From an uncultured Bacilli bacterium (GTDB lineage Bacteria > Bacillota_I > Bacilli_A > RF39 > UBA660), in the NCBI GenBank assembly GCA_944371305.1, contig CALVXM010000010.1, positions 1 to 40,418 of the forward strand: 40,418 nt of DNA, in the 5' to 3' direction. The notes under the pieces are model-generated. The model saw nothing but the letters and a program-made list of their open reading frames with translations, did not search any database and had not been told where the DNA came from. The first letter of the stretch is position 1, and each line of letters opens with the position of its first letter. Both the position numbers and the translations under genes were made by a program. Shown here one piece after another: positions 8,157 to 15,818 of this stretch.

Positions 8157-8231
8157 GTCCATGTAGTTTAACGGATAGAATATTCCTCTCCGAAGGGAAA
8201 GATTTAGGTTCAATTCCTAACGTGGGCACCA
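8157..8231 (+). tRNA. tRNA-Arg (anticodon CCG)
   Basis: A full cloverleaf can be drawn. The acceptor stem GTCCATG pairs with CGTGGGC. The D stem is GTTT/GAAT. The anticodon stem TTCCT/GGGAA closes the loop CTCCGAA, with anticodon CCG reading the rare codon CGG. The T stem TTAGG/CCTAA closes loop TTCAATT. Discriminator A and CCA are encoded. Confidence 0.93.
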
Positions 8232-8405
8232 GATTGAATTTTAGTTGAATTTTATATGCTTTAACGCTCGAAAAATATCCTAGCACATATATAATAGATA
8301 ATGAAATTGTTTAATATAATTAGAGGTCTATTAGGCAATTATTAGTAATTTCTATCTATGTCAATTAGAAGGTGCAAAATAATGAAAAAATATGAAACAA
8401 AATTC
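8232..8405 (+). other. Spacer between the two tRNA genes, no gene recognised
   Basis: AT-rich, with a short direct repeat (TTGAATTTTA near 8234 and 8245) and a few TATAAT-like hexamers. No terminator with a T-run follows tRNA-Arg. A short frame opening at 8382 runs across the tRNA-Ala promoter and into the tRNA and is not a gene. Confidence 0.5.
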
Positions 8406-8435
8406 TTGACAATTCGTATAATAATATGCTATATT
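8406..8435 (+). promoter_or_regulatory. Promoter of tRNA-Ala
   Basis: TTGACA at 8406-8411, 18-nt spacer, TATATT at 8430-8435, with an extended TG at 8427-8428. The tRNA begins at 8448. Confidence 0.8.
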
Positions 8436-8447
8436 ATATGGGTACTT

Positions 8448-8524
8448 GGGGAATTAGCTCAGTTGGCTAGAGCATCTGCCTTGCACGCAGAGGGTCAGGG
8501 GTTCGAGTCCCCTATTCTCCACCA
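8448..8524 (+). tRNA. tRNA-Ala (anticodon UGC)
   Basis: Acceptor GGGGAAT pairs with ATTCTCC. The D stem GCTC/GAGC is standard. The anticodon stem TCTGC/GCAGA closes CTTGCAC, giving anticodon TGC. The T arm has GTTCGAG, and the CCA end is encoded. Translation across it gives the familiar spurious peptide LAQLARASALHAEG, which is not a protein. Confidence 0.97.
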
Positions 8525-8536
8525 AGTAGGTAAGCG

Positions 8537-8572
8537 AGTGGCAATTATTCTAGTAGTAATTGCCACTTTTCT
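8537..8572 (+). terminator. Terminator of tRNA-Ala
   Basis: GTGGCAATTA (8538-8547) pairs with TAATTGCCAC (8557-8566), extended by A8537-T8567, then TTTTCTATTT. Confidence 0.85.
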
Positions 8573-8587
8573 ATTTAAGGAGAGAAT

Positions 8588-9109
8588 ATGAAAATAATTG
8601 ATAAAAAAAATAATATAGTTTATATTCAAGGAAAAGATATCAAATTATTAATCGAAATAAAAAATATGATTCCAAAACAATTTCCATTTGTTTTAAACTG
8701 GACTAATATTGATGATGATGAACAATTTATCTGTTTTAATGATAAAAAATTAATAAATTTTCTTATCAAGAAAGATTGGATTGCTAGTTATTCACTAGAT
8801 AATGCTTTAGTAAAACAAAGGTTGATTCAATGTTTTAAGGAATTATTGTTATTAGTAAACAATAGTATTAATCAATATGATAATCCTTTTACAGAATTAG
8901 AAGAGACTGCTTGTAAAAAAATAATAGAACACAAATTAAATTGTTTAATTGGTATTTATACAATCAATAATGGAAAAGCAAAATCTCCAATTCCAAAAGA
9001 ATTAGTTGAGATAGTTTCAAAAGAAGAAAAAGTTATCGAACCATGTGATAAAGAAGAAATAGACTTTGTTAAAAAAATAAAAAAAAGATTTAAAACTAAT
9101 AAGTCTTAA
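8588..9109 (+). CDS. Hypothetical protein
   Basis: I do not recognise this 173-residue protein. It is soluble, with no signal or membrane segment. It opens with short beta-like segments (NNIVYIQG, IKLLIEIKN) and becomes helical and Lys/Glu-rich, ending in a basic stretch KKIKKRFKTNKS. A strong AAGGAGAG site sits just upstream of the ATG, so it is probably a real gene. It lies between tRNA-Ala and polA and has its own terminator. No separate promoter was found after the tRNA terminator, so transcription may depend on read-through. Confidence 0.7.
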   Translation: MKIIDKKNNIVYIQGKDIKLLIEIKNMIPKQFPFVLNWTNIDDDEQFICFNDKKLINFLIKKDWIASYSLDNALVKQRLIQCFKELLLLVNNSINQYDNPFTELEETACKKIIEHKLNCLIGIYTINNGKAKSPIPKELVEIVSKEEKVIEPCDKEEIDFVKKIKKRFKTNKS

Positions 9110-9126
9110 TGATTTATTAGTTTTAT
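9093..9126 (+). terminator. Terminator before polA
   Basis: AAACTAATAA (9093-9102) pairs with TTATTAGTTT (9114-9123) across an 11-nt loop, then TTTTATT. It ends only a few bases before the polA -10 box. Confidence 0.65.
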
Positions 9127-9128
9127 TA

Positions 9129-9137
9129 TGATATAAT
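9129..9137 (+). promoter_or_regulatory. Extended -10 promoter of polA
   Basis: TG at 9129-9130 and TATAAT at 9132-9137. The ribosome binding site (9145-9149) would lie almost at the transcript's 5' end. Confidence 0.65.
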
Positions 9138-9154
9138 ATTTAAAGGTGGAAAAT

Positions 9155-11722
9155 ATGGAAAAAATGATTTTAGTTGATGGTAATAATCTTTTATTTAGAA
9201 GTTATTATGCTACTGCTTACAATGGTAATTTTATGAAAAATAGCAAAGGTTTTCCAACTAATGCTTTATTTGGTTTTGTTAATATGATGAATAAAATAAT
9301 CGAAGAAGAACAACCAACTTATATAATGGTAGCTTTTGATAAAGGAAAAACTTTCCGGCATGAAAAATACGATTTTTATAAAGATGGGAGAATTGAGACA
9401 CCAAACGAATTAAAAATACAATTTCCTAAAGCTAAGGAATTATTAGAGGCTTTAGGTATTAAATATTATGAAATCGATAACTTTGAAGCTGACGATATCA
9501 TTGGTACATTTGCTAAATATTGTGATGAAGACCCTAATTTTGTTGGGACAATTATCAGTAGTGATAAAGATTTATTACAATTGATTAGTCATGATATAGA
9601 TATTAAGTTATTAAAACAAAAAGACTATATTAGATATAACGAAGAATCATTCAAAAAAGAATACGGTATTGATCCAATTAATATTATTGATCTAAAGGCT
9701 TTGATGGGAGATAGTTCAGATAACATACCAGGGGTTAGAGGGATTGGTGAAAAAACAGCATTAAAATTATTACAAGAGTATAAGACATTAGATGGTATTT
9801 ATAATAATATTGATAAAATCACCGGTAAAACGAAAGAAAAATTATTAGCTGATAAAGAAAACGCATACACAAGCTACGAAATAGCGACCATTTATAAAGA
9901 AGTTCCAATTAAAATAAATATTGATGAATTAAAATATACCGGTCAAACTGATAAAATTAACACTCTATATGAAGAATTGGAATTTTATTCATTTTTAAAA
10001 AAGAAAGTTAAAAAAGAAGAAAAATTAGATGTAACAATAATAGAAGATGTAAATACAATAAAGATAGATGGTGATTGTGCTTTATATTTAGAAATATTAG
10101 GAACTAACTATCACACATCGCCAATTATTGGACTTGGTTTATATAATAACAACGTAGCATATTATATTCCGTTTGCTAATTTAAGTAATCTTAACTTTCT
10201 AAAAAATATTGATATTTATACTTATGATTTAAAAAAATTATATGTTGCTTTAAAATGGCAAAATTTTGAATTAAATAACATTAAAAATGATTTGATGATA
10301 GCTGCTTCATTATTAGAATATAATACTAAAGATGATATTGCTTATTTAGCTAATCAATTGGGATACGATATGCCATTTTATGATACTAGTTATGGTAAAA
10401 ATGGCAAACAAGTACCTATTAATGTTGCTGATATTGTAGTTAGTAAAGCAAAATTTATTTATGAAGCTAAAGATGATTTGTTATCTAAAATTAAGAAAGA
10501 AGAGGTAACTGAATTATATAATGAAATTGAAGTTCCTCTTGCTTATGTTTTAGGTGATATGGAATATAACGGCGTCAACGTCGATCGCAATATTCTAAAA
10601 GATATGGGTGAAGAAATAAAAATAAAATTAGAACTTATTAGTAGAGATATTTATAATCAGGCTGGATGTGAATTTAATATTTCCTCACCACAACAATTAG
10701 GCGAAGTATTATTTGAAAAATTAAATTTACCACACGGTAAAAAAACAAAAAATGGTTATTCTACAGCTGTTGATGTTTTAAATAAATTAAGCAATAAACA
10801 TCCAATTATCGATTTAGTTATCGAACATCGACTACTATCTAAGTTATATACTACTTATATTGAAGGTTTAATCAATACCATTATGGATGATGAAAAAATT
10901 CATACTATTTATACTCAAACTTTGACGAGAACGGGACGTTTATCTAGTATCGAGCCAAATTTACAAAATATTCCGATTAGAACTGAATATGGTAGATTGA
11001 TTAGGAAAGCTTTCGTCCCATCAGCTGATTCGCTTATCATAAGCGGTGATTATTCCCAAATAGAATTACGAATTCTGGCTCATATGGCTAATGTTGAAGC
11101 TTTAATCAAAGCTTTCAATGATGGAATGGATATTCATAGCAAGACAGCTAGTGATATTTTTAAAGTTGATCAAACTTTGGTAACTAAGGATATGCGTAGA
11201 ATTGCTAAAGCCGTTAATTTTGGAATTATTTATGGTATTAGTAGTTTTGGATTAGCAGAAAATTTAAATATATCTAATCAGGAAGCTAAAAAATTTATTG
11301 AAGAATATTTAAAAACTTATCCCGGTATCAAAGAATATATGGATAAAACTATTGCTAAAGCTTATATTGATGGCTATGCAAAAACGTTATTTAATCGCAA
11401 AAGAGTAATTGATGAACTTAAAAATACTAATTATATGATTAGACAAAGTGGGGAAAGAATGGCGTTAAATACACCAATTCAAGGAACTAGCGCTGATATA
11501 ATCAAAAAAGCAATGGTACAAATTCATAAAGAGTTTAAGAAAAATAATTTAAAATCAAAAATGATTATTCAAGTGCATGATGAATTGGTTTTTGATTGTT
11601 TAAAAGAAGAAAAAGATATAGTTAGTAAGATAATGAAAGATGTAATGGAAAATGTTTGTAAATTAAATGTTCCATTAAAAATCGATATCGAATCAGGTAA
11701 TAATTGGTATGAAGCGAAATAG
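9155..11722 (+). CDS. polA: DNA polymerase I
   Basis: Gap-filling polymerase for Okazaki-fragment processing and excision repair. The N-terminal 5'-3' exonuclease (about 1-285) shows ILVDGNNLLFRSY, FEADDIIGTF and SSDKDLLQLI. The central 3'-5' exonuclease-like domain lacks the metal-binding DxE motif (it reads LYLEILG), as in Bacillus enzymes, so proofreading is probably absent. The polymerase domain has motif A DYSQIELR (D632), motif B RRIAKAVNFGIIYG and motif C VHDEL (D809). GTG at 9146 is in frame, but GGTGG at 9145-9149 acts as the ribosome binding site for ATG 9155, giving 855 residues. The stop is followed at once by the transporter gene's binding site. Confidence 0.97.
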   Translation: MEKMILVDGNNLLFRSYYATAYNGNFMKNSKGFPTNALFGFVNMMNKIIEEEQPTYIMVAFDKGKTFRHEKYDFYKDGRIETPNELKIQFPKAKELLEALGIKYYEIDNFEADDIIGTFAKYCDEDPNFVGTIISSDKDLLQLISHDIDIKLLKQKDYIRYNEESFKKEYGIDPINIIDLKALMGDSSDNIPGVRGIGEKTALKLLQEYKTLDGIYNNIDKITGKTKEKLLADKENAYTSYEIATIYKEVPIKINIDELKYTGQTDKINTLYEELEFYSFLKKKVKKEEKLDVTIIEDVNTIKIDGDCALYLEILGTNYHTSPIIGLGLYNNNVAYYIPFANLSNLNFLKNIDIYTYDLKKLYVALKWQNFELNNIKNDLMIAASLLEYNTKDDIAYLANQLGYDMPFYDTSYGKNGKQVPINVADIVVSKAKFIYEAKDDLLSKIKKEEVTELYNEIEVPLAYVLGDMEYNGVNVDRNILKDMGEEIKIKLELISRDIYNQAGCEFNISSPQQLGEVLFEKLNLPHGKKTKNGYSTAVDVLNKLSNKHPIIDLVIEHRLLSKLYTTYIEGLINTIMDDEKIHTIYTQTLTRTGRLSSIEPNLQNIPIRTEYGRLIRKAFVPSADSLIISGDYSQIELRILAHMANVEALIKAFNDGMDIHSKTASDIFKVDQTLVTKDMRRIAKAVNFGIIYGISSFGLAENLNISNQEAKKFIEEYLKTYPGIKEYMDKTIAKAYIDGYAKTLFNRKRVIDELKNTNYMIRQSGERMALNTPIQGTSADIIKKAMVQIHKEFKKNNLKSKMIIQVHDELVFDCLKEEKDIVSKIMKDVMENVCKLNVPLKIDIESGNNWYEAK

Positions 11723-11731
11723 GTGAGTAAT

Positions 11732-12589
11732 ATGAATAAAATAACAAAAGTATTATTGGTTAGTTCAATAACCAATATCTTTTTATCTATAATAAAAATA
11801 ATTTTTGGTTTTATTGGTAAATGTAGTTCTTTAATAGCTGATGGTATTCATTCTTTGAGCGATTTATCTACTGATGTAATTGCCATTATTGGTAATAAAA
11901 TGTCATTGAAACCTGCTGATAAGGAACACCCTTTTGGTCATGGTAAAACTGAATATATTACTAGTATGATAATTGGTTTAATAATTATTATCTTAAGTTT
12001 AGGTATTATTAATAGTGTATTTCATAAAGAAATAACAATTCCCAATATCTTAATAATTGTAGTAAGTATTTTTACAATTACATCCAAATTTATTTTAGCT
12101 AGTTATATTAGTAAAAAAGGTAAATTATATAATAATAATATTTTGATTGCTTCAGGAAAAGAAAGTAAATCGGATGTTTATAGTTCCATTTTTGTTTTAA
12201 TCTCGATTCTATTAATGCAATTTTCTAATCAAATTAATATTTTTAAATATGCTGATATTGTGGGAACTATTATAATTGCTTTATTTATTCTTCATACTGG
12301 ATATCGCGTTTTAATGGATAATATTAGTATTTTATTAGAGGAACAAGTAAATGATAAAGATTATATAAAAAAAGTTAGAAAAATTATTTTATCTTTTGAT
12401 GATATAATTGCTATTAAACAATTACACATTTTAAGATATGGACCTTATTATAAATTGATAGCTACAATTACAATGAAGGATAATATTTTACTTAGTGATG
12501 CTCATAACGTTATCGATGAATTAGAAGGAAAACTAAAAGAAAATAATGAAATAAAATATGTATTTATCCATATGGAACCTAAAAATTGA
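11732..12589 (+). CDS. Cation diffusion facilitator family transporter
   Basis: Exports divalent metals such as Zn2+, Fe2+ or Mn2+ in exchange for protons. The transmembrane metal site is visible as the paired motif IADGIHSLSDLSTD near residues 35-48 (the HxxxD arrangement is on this helix). EHPFGHGKTEY, the second family signature, follows, and SGKESKSDVYSS supplies the helix V metal residues. About six hydrophobic helices precede a cytosolic ferredoxin-like domain (from about 205). AGGTGAG at 11721 overlaps the polA stop and serves ATG 11732; the in-frame GTG at 11723 is unlikely. It is probably co-transcribed with polA. Metal specificity is not predictable here. Confidence 0.9.
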   Translation: MNKITKVLLVSSITNIFLSIIKIIFGFIGKCSSLIADGIHSLSDLSTDVIAIIGNKMSLKPADKEHPFGHGKTEYITSMIIGLIIIILSLGIINSVFHKEITIPNILIIVVSIFTITSKFILASYISKKGKLYNNNILIASGKESKSDVYSSIFVLISILLMQFSNQINIFKYADIVGTIIIALFILHTGYRVLMDNISILLEEQVNDKDYIKKVRKIILSFDDIIAIKQLHILRYGPYYKLIATITMKDNILLSDAHNVIDELEGKLKENNEIKYVFIHMEPKN

Positions 12590-12614
12590 CAAATGTATAC
12601 TTTTATGTTAGGAT
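12586..12614 (+). promoter_or_regulatory. Strong promoter for the gene at 12641
   Basis: TTGACA (12586-12591), exactly 17-nt spacer, TAGGAT (12609-12614), with extended TG at 12606-12607. It overlaps the stop codon of the transporter gene. Confidence 0.8.
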
Positions 12615-12635
12615 AACACTCCGTAAAGGAGTGTT
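12615..12635 (+). promoter_or_regulatory. 5'-terminal hairpin sequestering the ribosome binding site
   Basis: AACACTCC (12615-12622), loop GTAAA, GGAGTGTT (12628-12635). The AAGGAG site for the next gene (12626-12631) lies in the loop and 3' arm, and the predicted transcript begins at about 12621, inside the 5' arm. It could limit translation, or together with the short TTTT act as a weak terminator for the upstream gene. Confidence 0.55.
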
Positions 12636-12640
12636 TTAAT

Positions 12641-13777
12641 ATGCCAAGTAAATATGAATTTCAACAATTAATTGAAAAAATAGAAGAAGCAATTAATCTT
12701 TATAAAAATAGTCCTTGTCGTTTTAACGAAAATAAAATATTTTTATCTAATGGTAAAGCAATTAATTTTGAAATCAAACCTCATAATGTACCACATCTAT
12801 TGGGCATAAATATTAATAATTTAAAAAATAGTAAATTTTTAAAAGAAACCAAACCTTTAGACATGGTCGAAGAATTAATTAATCGTTATAATACTTTTTA
12901 TGAGAGAATGATTCGTGGTGAGATTATTTTTGGTGATATTTTTTCTGATTTTATCAAAGAAAAAATAGTTGCTTTTCCCAACGTTTTGAAGTGTAGTTTA
13001 AATGAAATTGAATTTGTTTGTAAATATAATCCAGAAAAAACTTACACAACCGGTCAGGTTGATAGTTATGGTTGTGAATATTATATTGCGTTCAATAATG
13101 ATGAAGATAATTATATTTATTTAGGATTAAAAAAAGAAGAAAATGGAAATTTTTATAGTTATTTTTATACTCCTGCTTCTATTTTATATCAAATGGATAA
13201 AGAAAAGGCAACTAAACTTTTAAGTAATATAATTAAAAATCAACAGATTTTTTTAGCTAATGGTTTAGAAAGAAGAAACATTGGTAAAACTGAAAATATC
13301 AGGAATGCTGATAAGTTATCTAAAGTTCAAAATTTAATGAATTTAGCTGATATTTATGATAGCAATTTAATTTTAAATAGTGAATATATTTATGTTTTAA
13401 AAAAGTTTATGTCTTTATCGGAAAATAGTGCTGAAGTGAATAATTTTATATCATCATTTACTTTAGCTTTAGTTAAAGGAAAACAAATTAACAACTATCA
13501 AGATATCAATGACGATTTCAATCAATTAGTCGAAGCTTATAATTTGTTTATAAAATCTCAAAACGGTGATATCGAAGGGGAATTAGCTGAATTAAAAGCT
13601 TTAAAACAACAATTAGAAAAAGCGAAAGCAGAAATAGCTTCACAAAGTGCTACTATTGAGAAACAAAAAGCAGAGATATCAAGACAAAAAGAAATTATTG
13701 ATGAACAAGATAAAAAATTGAATAGTATTGAACAGTTTAAAGAAGAAGCTTTTCAATTATTTAAGAAATACAATTGA
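12641..13777 (+). CDS. Possible PBECR4-like (barnase/EndoU/colicin/RelE-fold) protein with coiled-coil tail
   Basis: The N-terminal half (about 1-200) has INFEIKPHNVPHLLGI, near residues 41-56. This His-Leu-Leu-Gly pattern resembles PBECR4 domains, predicted RNase-fold modules first noted in phage polyvalent proteins. Further shared-looking features are DIFSDFIKEKIVAFPN and a beta-rich stretch YYIAFNNDEDNYIYLGL. The assignment is from memory of the family and tentative. The last 70 residues (about 305-370) form a coiled coil with repeated AEI, KQK and EIIDEQ heptads, suggesting oligomerisation. It has its own consensus promoter and a hairpin masking the ribosome binding site. Nothing resembling a separate antitoxin lies next to it. 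Confidence 0.5.
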   Translation: MPSKYEFQQLIEKIEEAINLYKNSPCRFNENKIFLSNGKAINFEIKPHNVPHLLGININNLKNSKFLKETKPLDMVEELINRYNTFYERMIRGEIIFGDIFSDFIKEKIVAFPNVLKCSLNEIEFVCKYNPEKTYTTGQVDSYGCEYYIAFNNDEDNYIYLGLKKEENGNFYSYFYTPASILYQMDKEKATKLLSNIIKNQQIFLANGLERRNIGKTENIRNADKLSKVQNLMNLADIYDSNLILNSEYIYVLKKFMSLSENSAEVNNFISSFTLALVKGKQINNYQDINDDFNQLVEAYNLFIKSQNGDIEGELAELKALKQQLEKAKAEIASQSATIEKQKAEISRQKEIIDEQDKKLNSIEQFKEEAFQLFKKYN

Positions 13778-13802
13778 CAAACAAACAAGTAAATGATAAA
13801 AT
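13774..13802 (+). promoter_or_regulatory. Promoter of the serS T-box transcript
   Basis: TTGACA (13774-13779), 17-nt spacer, TAAAAT (13797-13802), extended TG at 13794-13795. It overlaps the end of the preceding gene. Confidence 0.85.
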
Positions 13803-13808
13803 ACACAT

Positions 13809-14008
13809 GTAAAGCAAAAAAGAAACTAAGTAATAGAATGTTTATTTAAAAGAGAGTTAGTGGTTGGTGGAAACTAATAATAGATATCTATGAAATCTAC
13901 TTCTTTAGTGAAATGAAAACATTTCCGGATAAAACCGTTATCTGTAATTAAGACTATTGTTAGGATGGTACCGTATCTTATATACTCCTATATTAATAGT
14001 CTTTTTTT
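13809..14008 (+). promoter_or_regulatory. T-box riboswitch controlling serS (specifier probably UCU)
   Basis: Stem I has the conserved AGAGAG (13851-13856) and GGTTGGTGG (13862-13870). The specifier loop lies between helices ATAGA/TCTAT and ACTAA/TTAGT. It has the AGTA and GAA elements and then A-TCT-A, so the serine codon UCU at 13896-13898 is the likely specifier. The T-box proper, GGATGGTACCG, is at 13963-13973. The competing terminator pairs AGACTATT (13951-13958) with AATAGTCT (13995-14002) and ends in seven T. Uncharged tRNA-Ser should stabilise the antiterminator and raise serS expression. The T-box UGGU would face the tRNA discriminator base with a G-U wobble if that base is G, as is usual for tRNA-Ser. 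Confidence 0.93.
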
Positions 14009-14027
14009 AAAAGGAAAGGAAAATTTT

Positions 14028-15311
14028 ATGATTGATATTAAATTAATAAGAGAAAATAGCCAATTAGTTAAAGATAATATTAGAAAAAAGTTTCAAGATC
14101 AAAAATTATCGCTTGTCGATGAAATAATTGCTTTAGATAAAAATTACCGTGATATCAAACAAAAAGGCGATAATTTAAGAGCTTTAAAGAATAAGAAAAG
14201 TAGTGAAATTGGTCTACTTATGCAACAAGGTAAAAAAGATGAAGCAACTAAAATAAAAGAAGAAATTACTAACTATGGTCAAGAAATAAAAGAATTAGAA
14301 ACTAAAGAAATTGTTTTAGAACAACAAATAAAGGAAAAAATGATGATGATTCCTAATATTATCGATGAATCTGTTCCTATTGGAAAAGATGATACTCAAA
14401 ATGTTGAAATCGAAAAATTTGGTGAACCAGTAGTTCCTAGTTATGAAATTCCGTATCATGCTGATATAATGGAAAAATTGAATGGTTTAGATAAAGAAAG
14501 TGCAGGAAGAACGAGTGGCAATGGTTTTTACTATTTAACAGGTGATATTGCTAGAATTCATTCAGCTATGCTTTCTTATGCTCGTGACTTTATGATTGAT
14601 AAAGGTTTTACTTATTGTATTCCTCCTTTTATGATTAGAAGCGATGTTGTAACCGGTGTAATGTCATTTGCTGAGATGGATGCGATGATGTATAAAATTG
14701 AAGGGGAAGATTTATATTTAATTGGAACTAGTGAACATTCGATGATTGGACGTTTCAAAGATCAAATAGTTAAAGAAAATGATCTACCAATTTTGCTTAC
14801 TTCTTATTCACCATGTTTTAGAAAAGAAGTTGGCGCTCACGGAATCGAAGAACGTGGTGTATACCGTGTTCATCAATTTGAAAAACAAGAAATGGTTGTT
14901 TTGTGTAAACCGGAAGAATCTATGGATTGGTATAACAAAATGTGGCAATTTACAGTGGAATTTTTTAGAAGTTTAGATATTCCGGTTAGAACTTTAGAAT
15001 GTTGTTCTGGCGACTTAGCTGACTTAAAAGTTAAATCGTGTGATGTTGAGGCATGGAGTCCAAGACAACAAAAGTATTTTGAAGTCGGTTCTTGTTCTAT
15101 TTTAGGTGATGCTCAAGCAAGACGATTAGGAATTAGAACTAAAGGAGAAAACGGAACTTACTATGTCCATACTTTAAATAATACCGTTTTAGCCACGCCA
15201 CGCGGATTAATTGCTTTTTTAGAAAATAATTATCAAGCAGATGGTAGTATCAAAGTTCCTAAAGCTTTGATGTCTTATATGGGAGGTAAGGAAGTAATAA
15301 TTCCGAAATAG
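14028..15311 (+). CDS. serS: Seryl-tRNA synthetase
   Basis: Class II synthetase that charges tRNA-Ser. The N-terminal long antiparallel coiled coil (about 30-100) that holds the tRNA variable arm is visible as Lys/Glu-rich helices. Motif 2 is in SPCFRKEVGAHG and motif 3 in TPRGLIAFLENN. GTSEHSMIG and FEKQEMVV are also typical. Length with this start is 427 residues. An in-frame GTG at 13965 lies inside the T-box and is not the start; AAAGGAAAGGA at 14010-14020 places ATG 14028. mscL follows after 6 nt. Confidence 0.97.
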   Translation: MIDIKLIRENSQLVKDNIRKKFQDQKLSLVDEIIALDKNYRDIKQKGDNLRALKNKKSSEIGLLMQQGKKDEATKIKEEITNYGQEIKELETKEIVLEQQIKEKMMMIPNIIDESVPIGKDDTQNVEIEKFGEPVVPSYEIPYHADIMEKLNGLDKESAGRTSGNGFYYLTGDIARIHSAMLSYARDFMIDKGFTYCIPPFMIRSDVVTGVMSFAEMDAMMYKIEGEDLYLIGTSEHSMIGRFKDQIVKENDLPILLTSYSPCFRKEVGAHGIEERGVYRVHQFEKQEMVVLCKPEESMDWYNKMWQFTVEFFRSLDIPVRTLECCSGDLADLKVKSCDVEAWSPRQQKYFEVGSCSILGDAQARRLGIRTKGENGTYYVHTLNNTVLATPRGLIAFLENNYQADGSIKVPKALMSYMGGKEVIIPK

Positions 15312-15317
15312 TAACAT

Positions 15318-15731
15318 ATGAAAAAAGTTAAGAAAGAAAAAATTGTTGAAAAAAGTAAAGGATTAATTCACGAATTTAAATCATTTATCTCACGAGGTAA
15401 CGTTGTTGATTTAGCGGTTGGTGTGATTATAGGTTCAGCATTTGGTAAAATTATTACTTCAATAGTAAATGATATTTTAATGCCAATCATTGGAATTTTA
15501 TTAGGTGGTCTTGATTTTACAAATTTGACTTTAAAAGTTGGTAGTGCAACTATTAGATATGGATCTTTTATTCAAAATGTTGTTGATTTTATAATAGTTA
15601 GTATTTGTATTTTTATATTTGTTAAAATTGTCAATCACCTTTTATGTAAAAAAGATATAAAAGAAGAGACAAATACTACTTCTGAAGTAGAACTTTTATG
15701 TGAAATTCGTGATTTATTGAAAGAAAAATAG
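15318..15731 (+). CDS. mscL: Large-conductance mechanosensitive channel MscL
   Basis: Homopentameric emergency valve that opens under membrane tension during osmotic downshock. The hallmark first-helix segment RGNVVDLAVGVIIGSAFGK is near residues 28-46; the second helix (about 85-108) is followed by a charged amphipathic C-terminal helix (ELLCEIRDLLKEK). The N-terminus is extended by about 12 mostly Lys/Glu residues relative to common homologues. No clear ribosome binding site is present, and the gene begins 6 nt after serS, so translational coupling is likely. Confidence 0.95.
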   Translation: MKKVKKEKIVEKSKGLIHEFKSFISRGNVVDLAVGVIIGSAFGKIITSIVNDILMPIIGILLGGLDFTNLTLKVGSATIRYGSFIQNVVDFIIVSICIFIFVKIVNHLLCKKDIKEETNTTSEVELLCEIRDLLKEK

Positions 15732-15779
15732 TTTAGAAGTTAATTTCTAGGCTTTTTAATTCTAATTAAAATTTATTTG

Positions 15780-15788
15780 TGATATAAT
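15780..15788 (+). promoter_or_regulatory. Extended -10 promoter of murI-mutM
   Basis: TG at 15780-15781 and TATAAT at 15783-15788, giving a leader of about 24 nt. A weak hairpin (TTAGAA/TTCTAG, 15733-15750) before it may end the serS-mscL transcript. Confidence 0.7.
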
Positions 15789-15818
15789 TAATATGAAATT
15801 AAAGATGAAAGGATTTTT

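Noticed and set aside
8358-8591. Open frame of 77 codons covering the tRNA-Ala
   Set aside because: It contains the standard spurious translation of tRNA-Ala and overlaps its promoter and terminator.
13965-14027. Upstream GTG start for serS
   Set aside because: It falls inside the T-box antiterminator/terminator; ATG 14028 has a purine-rich binding site and matches homologues.
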